This document shows, piece by piece, positions 1-6,789 of a stretch of 6,836 bases of DNA. The stretch's first letter is position 1; each line of letters starts with the position of its first letter. The notes under the pieces were generated by a model. It saw nothing but the letters and a program-made list of their open reading frames with translations, ran no database searches and was not told where the DNA came from. This stretch comes from an uncultured Desulfomonile sp. (GTDB lineage Bacteria; Desulfobacterota; Desulfomonilia; Desulfomonilales; Desulfomonilaceae). The DNA lies in NCBI GenBank assembly GCA_937915285.1, contig CALDNG010000002.1:1-6836 (forward strand). Direction: 5' to 3'. The position numbers and the translations under genes are program-made.

Positions 1-3000
1 CCTATTACTACCTGTAGAAGGTTGTTGAAATCATGCGCAATACCCCCGGCAAGAGTTCCAACGGCCTCCATTTTCTGGGAATGTAGAAGTTTTTCCTGGA
101 GATTGTCCTTTTCCGCTTCAGCCGTTTTTCTCTGGGTTAGATCCAGTCCAAAGACTACATTTTTGGAGCCTGTAGAGACGAAACCCCACGCGATTATCTT
201 TTCCGAACCGTCCTTGCATTTAACCTTAACTTCCATCGGCTCAATGGAGGTCCTATTGTTTACAGCCACTGCCGTCCGGGAGTTCCATTCCCGTTTTACC
301 TGCTCACGGTAGACCTGGTCAGGATAGGCCTTTGTCCACCAGTCGGATACGCATTTGATATCTTCAGTGGAATATCCCAACAACTCGGAGTATCTCGGAT
401 TCACATATTCTATCAGCTCTTCAGGCCCTGCGGATATTAACAGGATTATCGGCGCATTATCTACAATCAGCTTCAGGTTTTCCTGAATCTCTCTCAGTTC
501 AGTTTCAACCTGTTTCTGCTCAATCACCGATCTGGCCATCTTAAGGTTTGCGTCACCGAGTCTGGAAATCATCGTAGTCAACTTAACCAGATAGCTCATC
601 AACGAATCGACCCTTTGACGACTAAATCGTGGAACGCGGCTCAGCGCTTCAATGTAGGAGGCTTTATCAAAACCGTACTTCTCCGCCTGCAACTCAAACA
701 GGCCTGGATTTATTTCCTCATCATCGAAAAAGAGCTGTCCGGTATAAACGTAACCTACAAGTTTATCCGCAATGTAAAGAGGTGAGATAACATCATTAAG
801 ATTGTTTTTGCACTTGTAAGAGACGACTTCACCCGGTTTTAGGTTTCCTCTATGAGCCAAATCACTTTCCAGACAGTTCTTGCATGTCCTCGGATTCACC
901 CTGTGAAACTTGGTGCAGATATCCTGCCAGCCCACACCAACAAGCACATTCCCCTCCAGGTCCAGAACGGCAAAACAGGCGCCGGTCACCTGGTAGAAGT
1001 CGTCCATGAGGGATTGTATATTCTCCATGACAAGTACATTTTTCAGTTCCTCTCCGGTCAGGCTGGAGTCATGTTTGAGAACTGAATCGAGTTTAAACCT
1101 CAGGCGCTCCTCGCTATCCCTGAGTTCCTGCTCGGTCCTTTTACGGTCTGTCACATCATGGAAAATTTCTAGTTTCGAAATTGAGCCGTCGTCATTGGTC
1201 AAAGGAGCGTCAAATAAATCGTATGTCCTTCCGGTCTTCTGGGAAGTCCACTCCCATTGGACCGTCCTGCCCTGCTCAGTCTCAGAGAATTTGCACCACG
1301 GGCATGGATCGGCTCTATCGTGGAAGAACTCAAAACATTTCTTCCCTGAAGTATCCCCGAATTCCGAAATTATGGCTGGATTCACATATTCGATGTCATG
1401 GTTGGCGTTCACAATATACACGCCGTTGTTAAAGCTGTTGAGAATGTTCTTGAGTTTGTCTTTTTCCAGACGAATTTTCTCTGAGGATCTTACCGTATCG
1501 GTAATATCTTCTACCAGTTCAATTACTAAAACGACTTGTCCCTGACTGTCAACGATTGGAGAAGAAATAAGACGATGATACCGTTTGTCCGATCCTCTGA
1601 TTGTTTCAGTGATCGCCTCATGGACTTTCCCATCTTCCAAAGTTAACACACAGGGACAATGTTCGCATGGAGCCAAGAGAGGCGGAGTATTGCACTGTTC
1701 GTAACAAAACTGCAGGTGTCCCGTCTTAATGTTGGGAAAAATGTCTTTAAGAGCTTTGTTTACGCCTACATCCTCCATTTTGGGGCTTAGGAGCGCTATC
1801 CCTATCTGTATATTGTCAACCACAGCCCTGTAACGTTGTTCACTCTCTCTGAGCGCCGCGAGTGTTCTTTTAATCTCGGTTATGTCTGTAAACATCCCGA
1901 AAGAACCCAGGAATTCACCATCTTCTCTCATCAGGGCAGTGGCTGAAACCAGTGTCCAGACCTCCGCTCCATTTTTGTGCCTGAACCTGCGTTCGTAAAA
2001 ATCGTCCTTACCGTGTTCCCGCCCCTTCATTTTATCACGATGAGCGCTCAAATCCTCTTCGAACATGAATGAGCTTACCGGAGCCCCAAGCATCTCATCC
2101 CTGGTGAATCCCAGCATTTGTGTCATCTTGTCGTTTACCAGGGTTGTCCTGTGACACTCATCCATAGCCCAAACGCCTTCGTTAGCCGTTTCTATTAGCC
2201 TACGGAATTTCTCCTCACTTTCCCGCAAGCTCTTTTCAGCTTCTTTCTTGTCCGTAACATTGTCGAAGACTGCAACAAATGTATCCTTCTCTAATCCGTA
2301 AACAGACACATCAAACCATGTCTGCATGGATTCAAGATACATCTCAAACCTCTCCGTCTTGCCTGAGGATGCCACTCGACCATATATTTCAAGCAACTCG
2401 TGGTCGAGTTCCGGTAATTCCGGAACAAGTTCGGAAATTCTCTTACCAACTACATCCTTCAAACCCGACAGTCTTTCGAAAGAATCATTCACATCAAGAA
2501 ATACAAAGTCCGTCGGCTTGGCGCCTTCATAAATCATCCGGCATGATGCCACACCCTCTATCATGTGTTTGAACAGAAGAGCGTAGTTTCGACGTGAAAT
2601 CTCCAGTTCTTTTTGGGTAGCCTTCTGTTCGGTAATGTTTGTGGCATATATCGCAAGGCGGTCCACGGCGCCCGCTTCATCGAAAACAGGATAAAGATGA
2701 TGATGCAACAATATCCCGGATCGCTCATCTATGACCTCAAGAGGCCTAGCGCTTTCGGTCACTGTCCTGATCCAGTTCCGACGCCGCTCACCTACCGACT
2801 CTGGCACGAATTCGAACACACTCCTACCAACAATGTCGCTCTCGTCAGTATTGAGGCGTTCCGCAAAAGGACGGTTGACAGCCAGAACACCGCCATCAGG
2901 CTTCATCAGACAGACCGATTCCGGTATGGCGTCGAAGAGCGCCCGTAAATTCTTCTCGTTCTCCTTCAATGCCTTTTGAGACAGTCTAAGGTCATCCAAC

Positions 3001-3062
3001 TGGCGTCGGAGGTCATTAATTTCATGGATCAGTTCGTCTCTGGTCTTGTTGCGATCATCCAT
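1..3062 (-). CDS. Multi-PAS/PocR sensor histidine kinase, 3' end cut by window edge
   Basis: Translating the minus strand from ATG at 3062 gives 1,020 codons without a stop, continuing past the left edge. A short charged, coiled-coil-like N-terminus (1-40) is followed by PAS-like repeats at about 36-150, 158-275, 280-400, 405-525 and 532-645. Most end in the usual 'D(I/V)T(E/D)..' linker into a short helix. A PocR-type ligand-binding domain spans about 665-842 (C716, C727xxC730, C751, YTGQLFF), another PAS about 855-985, and a HisKA dimerisation helix starts near 990 with GGIAHDFNN, where H1010 is the predicted phospho-acceptor. The ATP-binding domain, and any receiver, lie outside the window. 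No membrane segment or signal peptide is visible, so it should be cytoplasmic. PAS 4 (C453, C457, C466, C469, C471) and PAS 5 (C576, CPWC 587-590) carry cysteine clusters. An in-frame ATG at 3101 would add 13 residues, but 3062 is preferred for its weak purine-rich upstream site and typical MDDRNKT start. The ligand and partner are unknown. Confidence 0.93.
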   Translation of the reverse strand, partial: MDDRNKTRDELIHEINDLRRQLDDLRLSQKALKENEKNLRALFDAIPESVCLMKPDGGVLAVNRPFAERLNTDESDIVGRSVFEFVPESVGERRRNWIRTVTESARPLEVIDERSGILLHHHLYPVFDEAGAVDRLAIYATNITEQKATQKELEISRRNYALLFKHMIEGVASCRMIYEGAKPTDFVFLDVNDSFERLSGLKDVVGKRISELVPELPELDHELLEIYGRVASSGKTERFEMYLESMQTWFDVSVYGLEKDTFVAVFDNVTDKKEAEKSLRESEEKFRRLIETANEGVWAMDECHRTTLVNDKMTQMLGFTRDEMLGAPVSSFMFEEDLSAHRDKMKGREHGKDDFYERRFRHKNGAEVWTLVSATALMREDGEFLGSFGMFTDITEIKRTLAALRESEQRYRAVVDNIQIGIALLSPKMEDVGVNKALKDIFPNIKTGHLQFCYEQCNTPPLLAPCEHCPCVLTLEDGKVHEAITETIRGSDKRYHRLISSPIVDSQGQVVLVIELVEDITDTVRSSEKIRLEKDKLKNILNSFNNGVYIVNANHDIEYVNPAIISEFGDTSGKKCFEFFHDRADPCPWCKFSETEQGRTVQWEWTSQKTGRTYDLFDAPLTNDDGSISKLEIFHDVTDRKRTEQELRDSEERLRFKLDSVLKHDSSLTGEELKNVLVMENIQSLMDDFYQVTGACFAVLDLEGNVLVGVGWQDICTKFHRVNPRTCKNCLESDLAHRGNLKPGEVVSYKCKNNLNDVISPLYIADKLVGYVYTGQLFFDDEEINPGLFELQAEKYGFDKASYIEALSRVPRFSRQRVDSLMSYLVKLTTMISRLGDANLKMARSVIEQKQVETELREIQENLKLIVDNAPIILLISAGPEELIEYVNPRYSELLGYSTEDIKCVSDWWTKAYPDQVYREQVKREWNSRTAVAVNNRTSIEPMEVKVKCKDGSEKIIAWGFVSTGSKNVVFGLDLTQRKTAEAEKDNLQEKLLHSQKMEAVGTLAGGIAHDFNNLLQVVI

Positions 3063-3121
3063 CTTTGATCTCTCGCCTGGCAGGTGCTCCTGACCTGGCA
3101 TGGGTCAAAATTTAAATCATC

Positions 3122-3150
3122 GGTAATATTAACAGTATAGATATATTACC
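3122..3150. promoter_or_regulatory. 8-bp perfect inverted repeat over a possible -10 upstream of the kinase gene
   Basis: GGTAATAT (3122-3129) and its exact reverse complement ATATTACC (3143-3150) flank a 13-nt spacer. Their centres are 21 nt apart, about two helical turns. On the minus strand a -10-like TATACT (3139-3134) lies in the spacer, with no convincing -35. A transcript from here would start near 3127, giving a leader of about 65 nt to the ATG at 3062. The layout fits an operator over the kinase promoter. It could also be an mRNA stem-loop or chance in AT-rich sequence. The binding protein is unknown. Confidence 0.4.
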
Positions 3151-3207
3151 ACGAAGGATCTGCGGCGGCTCAAATCGGTGGTTTGCAATTCTCTCAGGAC
3201 GGATAAT

Positions 3208-3228
3208 AAAAAATCAGTGCTTCACTGA
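3208..3228 (-). terminator. Short hairpin plus T6 tract, probable terminator of the carrier gene
   Basis: On the minus strand, TCAGTG, a 3-nt loop AAG and CACTGA (3228-3214) are followed directly by six T residues (3213-3208), then ATTATT. It lies about 118 nt beyond the carrier stop codon and ahead of the kinase promoter region, where a factor-independent terminator would separate the two genes. The stem is only 6 bp and not GC-rich, so termination may be inefficient. Confidence 0.5.
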
Positions 3229-3247
3229 AACACTTGATTCAAGACCC

Positions 3248-3273
3248 TGACATTTTTTACTTTCCTAATGTCA
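3248..3273. repeat. 7-bp inverted repeat in the carrier's 3' region
   Basis: TGACATT (3248-3254) and AATGTCA (3267-3273) are perfect inverted repeats around a 12-nt spacer. In a minus-strand transcript this forms a stem-loop about 70 nt after the carrier stop codon and about 20 nt before the terminator-like hairpin. It could protect the 3' end of the mRNA or be a protein-binding dyad. Confidence 0.35.
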
Positions 3274-3345
3274 CTGATGTTCCAGGAATCCTACAGGAAT
3301 AGCCCTTGGAAGACAACATGAATTTCGACCACTTTTGGCACGTGT

Positions 3346-4845
3346 CTAAAGCATGAAATACAGAGCCAGTCCGACCAGTAAGGAAGCCACTATCCCTAGA
3401 GGTATAGTCCACCGAAGTATTTCACCCTCCTTACCGATGGCGTCTACCATGGGGGTGGATAAAGCAATTTTGAAAGGAGAAGAAATCGAGCCGATTGAAG
3501 AGCCAACAGCAAGGGCCGCCGCAAGCCATACCGCAGACACATTTAGCATACCCGCGGCCTGTATCTGCAACTGACCGAAGAGCATAAGGGAAGCCACCCC
3601 GTAACCGGTCAGGAAGGTCCCGACCCAGCCAAGCACAGGAACAAACATGGGGTAAAGTTCGCCCGAATAGAGGATCAGGCCCTTCGAAATAATTGCCGGA
3701 ATGTTGTTTGAAGCCTCGAATGAAGAAAATTGGGGGTCATAGCCTGTATAGGAGACGATCTGCCCCATTGCCCCGAAAAGGCCCATGGACGCGAAAGCTC
3801 GCCAACCCTTACTCAAACCGTTCCGTACAATCCTCGTGAACAATTCGGCGCTGGTCCGAAGCAGCAGTACAGACAGGAAGAATGCCAGGAACAGGTATGT
3901 GTACGCAGAGAAAAAAGGCCTGTAAATAATGCTGTGGACAGGTATGACACTGATCTTCATTACTAGCTGTTCGTATGTGAGCTTGTAAAGATAAGGAACC
4001 GTATTAACCGCGAGCATGCAGATGAGCATGAAAATGAATGGGGCCAGGTCGATGATTACCTCGGGGTGGACCTGGAATTTTCCCGAACCCCTGAGGATGA
4101 AGATGAGTATTACCACAAAGCCTGCAACCACCCCTGACATCGGAACCCCCAGCATGTAGACTGTAGCCAGGGCCGAGAGGCCTAGTGTTAGCCCGATAAA
4201 AATAACCCCGAGGACACTTAGGACAGTCCAACCCCTTTCGGGCCTTGGCAGGAAAAACATCGCGCACATGGCCATCACCACCGTGGCAGGTATGGACAGC
4301 CAGGCGGAGGCTACTCCGAGTTCCTCCGAAGGCAACGCAGTGATAAGCGCCAGAACCGTCACTATTATGCCACCCAGTTCCAGGGTCATCATTCCTGCAT
4401 AACCCACTATGGAGAGCGCCGCTGATCCTGTGGATGAGACTCCGGATTCCTTGAGCATCGGCGCAACCACAGGCTCGGCTATTACTCCAGAGCCCTCCAT
4501 GAAATTGCCTAGACCGAAAGTGATCAGAAGATTGCGCCTGAATGAATCCCCCACGCACTGACCCAACCACTCCACTATTCTGGCTATGGACCCACTCAAT
4601 ATCAGAAGACTCGAAAGTAAAATTCCCGCCAGTATCACAAGCAACAGAGGCAATGTGGTAAGAAGACCGTCAAGCGAGGCCAGAAGCACAACCTCAATCG
4701 GGGTCCTGAAAAAAGACACCGCCAGAAAAGCAGAAAACAAAAACCCGTAAATAGAAAGTTCGAGCGCAGTCCTGCCAAGGAAAACCGCCAGGACGGTCAG
4801 CAGTAAAACCGGAGACCAACTAACCACAAATGATAAAATATCCAT
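3346..4845 (-). CDS. L-lactate permease (LctP) family transporter, divergent member
   Basis: This 499-residue, strongly hydrophobic protein has roughly a dozen membrane segments along its whole length, placing it in the cytoplasmic membrane. The LctP family (lactate/glycolate:proton symporters, usually about 550 residues) is recognisable from FMEGSGVIAEP (115-125), placed like the family's FLEGAAGFGTP block. Better still is the C-terminal part: YPMFVPVLGWVGTFLTG (398-414), LFGQLQ (422-427), a Gly/Ser-rich SSIGSISSP block (449-457), and GKEGEILRWTIP (471-482) before the last helix. The family's GTFLTG-SxT-SN element reads GTFLTGYGVAS here, and GFG is absent, so lactate itself is not assured; another small carboxylate is possible. 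The start at 4845 is fixed by a strong AAGGAGG ribosome site (4861-4855) 9 nt upstream. A MarR-type regulator gene is divergent from it, and a terminator-like hairpin follows. Confidence 0.85.
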   Translation of the reverse strand: MDILSFVVSWSPVLLLTVLAVFLGRTALELSIYGFLFSAFLAVSFFRTPIEVVLLASLDGLLTTLPLLLVILAGILLSSLLILSGSIARIVEWLGQCVGDSFRRNLLITFGLGNFMEGSGVIAEPVVAPMLKESGVSSTGSAALSIVGYAGMMTLELGGIIVTVLALITALPSEELGVASAWLSIPATVVMAMCAMFFLPRPERGWTVLSVLGVIFIGLTLGLSALATVYMLGVPMSGVVAGFVVILIFILRGSGKFQVHPEVIIDLAPFIFMLICMLAVNTVPYLYKLTYEQLVMKISVIPVHSIIYRPFFSAYTYLFLAFFLSVLLLRTSAELFTRIVRNGLSKGWRAFASMGLFGAMGQIVSYTGYDPQFSSFEASNNIPAIISKGLILYSGELYPMFVPVLGWVGTFLTGYGVASLMLFGQLQIQAAGMLNVSAVWLAAALAVGSSIGSISSPFKIALSTPMVDAIGKEGEILRWTIPLGIVASLLVGLALYFML

Positions 4846-4854
4846 GGAAACATG

Positions 4855-4861
4855 CCTCCTT
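4855..4861 (-). promoter_or_regulatory. Strong ribosome binding site of the carrier gene
   Basis: AAGGAGG on the minus strand lies 9 nt before the ATG at 4845. It selects that ATG over the out-of-frame ATG at 4853, which is too close to the site. Confidence 0.8.
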
Positions 4862-4880
4862 GATTCCAGGCGCCGCAGGT

Positions 4881-4908
4881 TGTATAACCCCCCAAAGCGC
4901 GCAACAAA
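4881..4908 (-). promoter_or_regulatory. Possible promoter of the carrier gene
   Basis: On the minus strand, TATACA (4886-4881) resembles a -10 box. TTTGTT (4908-4903), 16 nt upstream, is a weak -35. Transcription would start near 4874, about 28 nt before the ATG and just ahead of the AAGGAGG ribosome site. The -35 overlaps one arm of the compound dyad at 4898-4939, which would suit repression. This is motif matching by eye only. Confidence 0.3.
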
Positions 4909-4939
4909 GGTTTTATGATTGTAGCGTTAACCTCGCGCG
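4898..4939. promoter_or_regulatory. Compound interrupted dyad in the divergent marR-carrier region
   Basis: Two nested inverted repeats share a centre. CGCGC (4898-4902) pairs with GCGCG (4935-4939), and AGGTT (4908-4912) pairs with AACCT (4929-4933). An asymmetric bulge on the left side offsets the outer and inner arms. It sits at and upstream of the carrier's -35-like box, a plausible place for a MarR-family operator, although MarR operators are usually shorter and more compact. The alternative is a fortuitous pairing. Confidence 0.25.
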
Positions 4940-5116
4940 ACCCCAAAAATTGAGTGTATTCGTTTTCTCTTTGATTAGGACTGGCCAAGCCATTCACTTT
5001 ATATCATAGTCCAATAGATAATGTGTTAAGTAAAATAATAACTTCATGGCGCATCAGTAAATGATTTGTCTGTGCGTCGAATATATGGCCGGATAGTGAT
5101 CAGGTTCGAAAAATTT

Positions 5117-5125
5117 AGGGAAAGG
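5117..5125 (+). promoter_or_regulatory. Ribosome binding site of the MarR gene
   Basis: The purine run AGGGAAAGG ends 11 nt before the ATG at 5137, and a second AAAGGA directly abuts the ATG. A stop codon at 5116-5118 closes the frame upstream, so 5137 is the only ATG at this end of the frame. Later in-frame GTG and ATG codons (5170, 5173) would trim the N-terminal helix. Confidence 0.5.
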
Positions 5126-5136
5126 CGCTTAAAGGA

Positions 5137-5625
5137 ATGAAGGGAGGTAGTCTGAGTTCTGATGAGAAGGTGATGATCGCGTTGGTCCGGGTTGCGGAAT
5201 TCTTCAAGCGTAGATCTTCGTGCATCTTCAATTACCACGGTTTGTCATTCTCTCAATACAATGTTTTGAGGCTGCTGGAAACTGCTCCAGGCGGAAGGCT
5301 CTCCATAACCGAGATATCCAGGCGTCTGCTGGTTTCCACGCCCAACATGTCGGGTATTGCAAAACGCCTTGAGAAGAGCGAGTTTGCGACTCGTGGATCA
5401 GACGAGCATGACGAACGTAAAACCATCCTGGAGATAACCCCGAAAGGAAGAAAGGTAGTGTCGGATATCAGGAGTGATCAGGAAAGCAATGTCCGAGATT
5501 TTCTGGACTGTTGTCCGGACGCTCAGAGGAGCGATATGCTCAGAATGCTCAAGAAAATGCTGGAACTGGGAGATTATGATTTACGCGGGCGCCTGGCTTT
5601 AAACAGGGAGAAAAAAATCCCTTGA
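5137..5625 (+). CDS. MarR-family transcriptional regulator
   Basis: This 162-residue protein has the size and organisation of MarR dimeric winged-helix regulators. The N-terminal helix (about 8-32) and C-terminal helices (about 108-148) would form the dimer interface. The DNA-binding part covers about 38-107: SFSQYNVLRLLE (38-48 region), LSITEISRRL (55-64), recognition helix around STPNMSGIAKRLEK (67-80), and a wing with the typical DEHDERKTILEITPKG pattern (89-104). Such proteins usually repress a divergent gene and are released by a small, often aromatic or carboxylate ligand, or by cysteine oxidation. Here the divergent gene is the LctP-family carrier, its most likely target along with itself. 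An adjacent cysteine pair (C125-C126) and C29 are present, but no redox role is shown. The ligand cannot be read from the sequence. Confidence 0.9.
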   Translation: MKGGSLSSDEKVMIALVRVAEFFKRRSSCIFNYHGLSFSQYNVLRLLETAPGGRLSITEISRRLLVSTPNMSGIAKRLEKSEFATRGSDEHDERKTILEITPKGRKVVSDIRSDQESNVRDFLDCCPDAQRSDMLRMLKKMLELGDYDLRGRLALNREKKIP

Positions 5626-5682
5626 GAAAGAACTCTGCAGCCATACCTGACTTGTACAACTGATGAATCCTCACGCTGCCTT

Positions 5683-5715
5683 CGGGTATTCCAGCGGCTC
5701 CCTTCCAGGAACCCG
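5683..5715. terminator. Imperfect hairpin between convergent genes, possible terminator
   Basis: CGGG-TA-TTCC (5683-5692) can pair with GGAA-CCCG (5708-5715), giving 8 bp with a 2-nt bulge and a 15-nt loop. It lies 57 nt after the MarR stop codon and 3 nt before the end of the opposing MocA-like gene. On the plus strand only a short GCTTTATT follows, so it is a weak candidate. No better terminator was seen in 5626-5718. Confidence 0.25.
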
Positions 5716-5718
5716 GCT

Positions 5719-6774
5719 TTATTCGACATCCTGATGAGTATTAAGGATCGATTTCACAGCCGAAACAGAATCAGAGTCCAGGCCATAGTCAAAAAGCAGC
5801 CGTTCCCTGAGATCAACATCTGTTTCTACCAGGATTCCTCGCCCGATTGAAACGACTTCGAGTTCCGGCCCGACATTTGCCGGCGGACAGCCCCCCGCAA
5901 CGGTGGACTGAACAATCCGGAAAAGGTCCGAATCCCCGAACTGTCTTCTGATAGTTTCGGGAATAGTTTCCCTTATTGCAGGGGCCTCGGTTAGGTCCAA
6001 AAGACAGGACAAGGCCGTAGTGAGCTTCGGGTTGATGTCTTTCCCGTTCCTTTTCATTGCCTCGCTTATTAATTCATTGATTTTGGCCAGTCTGCCTGCG
6101 GCTGTCATGAATGGCTCGCTCGCGTGAACAACATGTCTCAGGAAAGACATACACTCCTGCCTGGAGGGAATGGCATGGTCTTTAAGCCTTTCAAGCATTA
6201 GATGGTATTGCTCGTCGGTGTCCATGTCGCGAAGGATATTCTCATCTGCAACCTCGACATCTGTGGCAAGCCTGCCTTTTAGAAAACCGCGCAGACCACC
6301 GTCACCCTCAAAACCTTTTATTCCGGAAACAAGCTCCCCATTTATGAGCGGTGGGTGGCCTCTCCTGCCTTTGAAACATGGGTATATGACATCAACGGGA
6401 CCGGCGCTGAACTCCTCCAGTAGCCTGATGACGGTGTATTCCCTCACCAGGGGTATGTCTACCGGAAGGACGAAAAACGCTTTCACTCCTGGCTCAAGGG
6501 AGGCGACTCCGGCCTTTATGGACGAGAACATTCCCTCATCAAAATTCCTGTTGATTTGGAGCCTTACCCCTATTGAGCCGAGCAGGCCGCTTAATTCGTC
6601 ATGCCTGTGGCCTGTAACAACGCATACGTCGTCTATGCCTGAACTTCGGAAAAGTCTGACGCACAACTCTACTGCAGTAGAGTCTCCCAGAGGCGCCATC
6701 GGCTTGAAACGTCCCATCCTGGACGAATACCCCGCCGCTAGTATTATCGCTGATATGTTACCGGGAAAACTCAT
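5719..6774 (-). CDS. mocA: MocA-like molybdenum cofactor cytidylyltransferase with degenerate C-terminal HD-like domain
   Basis: The 351-residue product starts MSFPGN. Residues 7-197 form a MobA/MocA nucleotidyltransferase domain: LAAGYSSRMGRFKPM (12-26) is the nucleotide-binding loop, LPVDIPLV (103-110, D106) the metal-binding strand, and GRRGHPPL (136-143) and DMDTDEQY (183-190) are further family blocks. The LAAGxSxRMG form, rather than MobA's LAGGxxxRMG, favours CTP and therefore molybdopterin cytosine dinucleotide, used by xanthine-dehydrogenase-family enzymes. Residues about 203-350 resemble the HD domain fused to such enzymes in anaerobes, but the expected His and His-Asp residues are missing: AAGRLA at 225-230 replaces an H-containing block, and CLLDLTEA (257-264) replaces LLHDxxxx. 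The open frame extends 18 codons upstream, but that part is antisense-free tRNA sequence, so ATG 6774 is the start. No Shine-Dalgarno sequence precedes it, and only 15 nt separate it from the tRNA. The protein should be cytoplasmic. Confidence 0.82.
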   Translation of the reverse strand: MSFPGNISAIILAAGYSSRMGRFKPMAPLGDSTAVELCVRLFRSSGIDDVCVVTGHRHDELSGLLGSIGVRLQINRNFDEGMFSSIKAGVASLEPGVKAFFVLPVDIPLVREYTVIRLLEEFSAGPVDVIYPCFKGRRGHPPLINGELVSGIKGFEGDGGLRGFLKGRLATDVEVADENILRDMDTDEQYHLMLERLKDHAIPSRQECMSFLRHVVHASEPFMTAAGRLAKINELISEAMKRNGKDINPKLTTALSCLLDLTEAPAIRETIPETIRRQFGDSDLFRIVQSTVAGGCPPANVGPELEVVSIGRGILVETDVDLRERLLFDYGLDSDSVSAVKSILNTHQDVE

Positions 6775-6789
6775 GATGATAATTTGAAG

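Noticed and set aside
1006..1545. Plus-strand open frame of 179 codons inside the kinase region
   Set aside because: It is antisense to the continuous kinase frame, its product is serine/leucine-rich with no family pattern, and the minus frame shows clear PAS domains across the same bases.
3063..3101. Upstream ATG at 3101 as the kinase start
   Set aside because: It is in frame and adds 13 residues, but has no ribosome site and a stop codon just 6 nt before it. ATG 3062 fits better, though 3101 cannot be excluded.
3318..3356. 12-codon plus-strand mini-ORF (starts MNFDHFW)
   Set aside because: It is too short, has only a weak upstream purine stretch, overlaps the end of the carrier gene on the other strand, and has no supporting context.
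4004..4570. Second minus-strand frame of 188 codons within the carrier gene
   Set aside because: It is frame-shifted relative to the carrier, is rich in Gly, His and Arg without recognisable motifs, and the carrier frame has obvious membrane segments here.
5077..5109. TCGAA/TTCGA inverted repeat upstream of the MarR gene
   Set aside because: Arms are only 5 bp with a long 23-nt spacer, and TTCGAA is itself palindromic, so chance is a sufficient explanation.
6170..6787. Plus-strand open frame of 205 codons opposite the MocA-like gene
   Set aside because: It overlaps a well-supported minus-strand enzyme domain, and its product shows serine-rich, low-information composition typical of a shadow frame.
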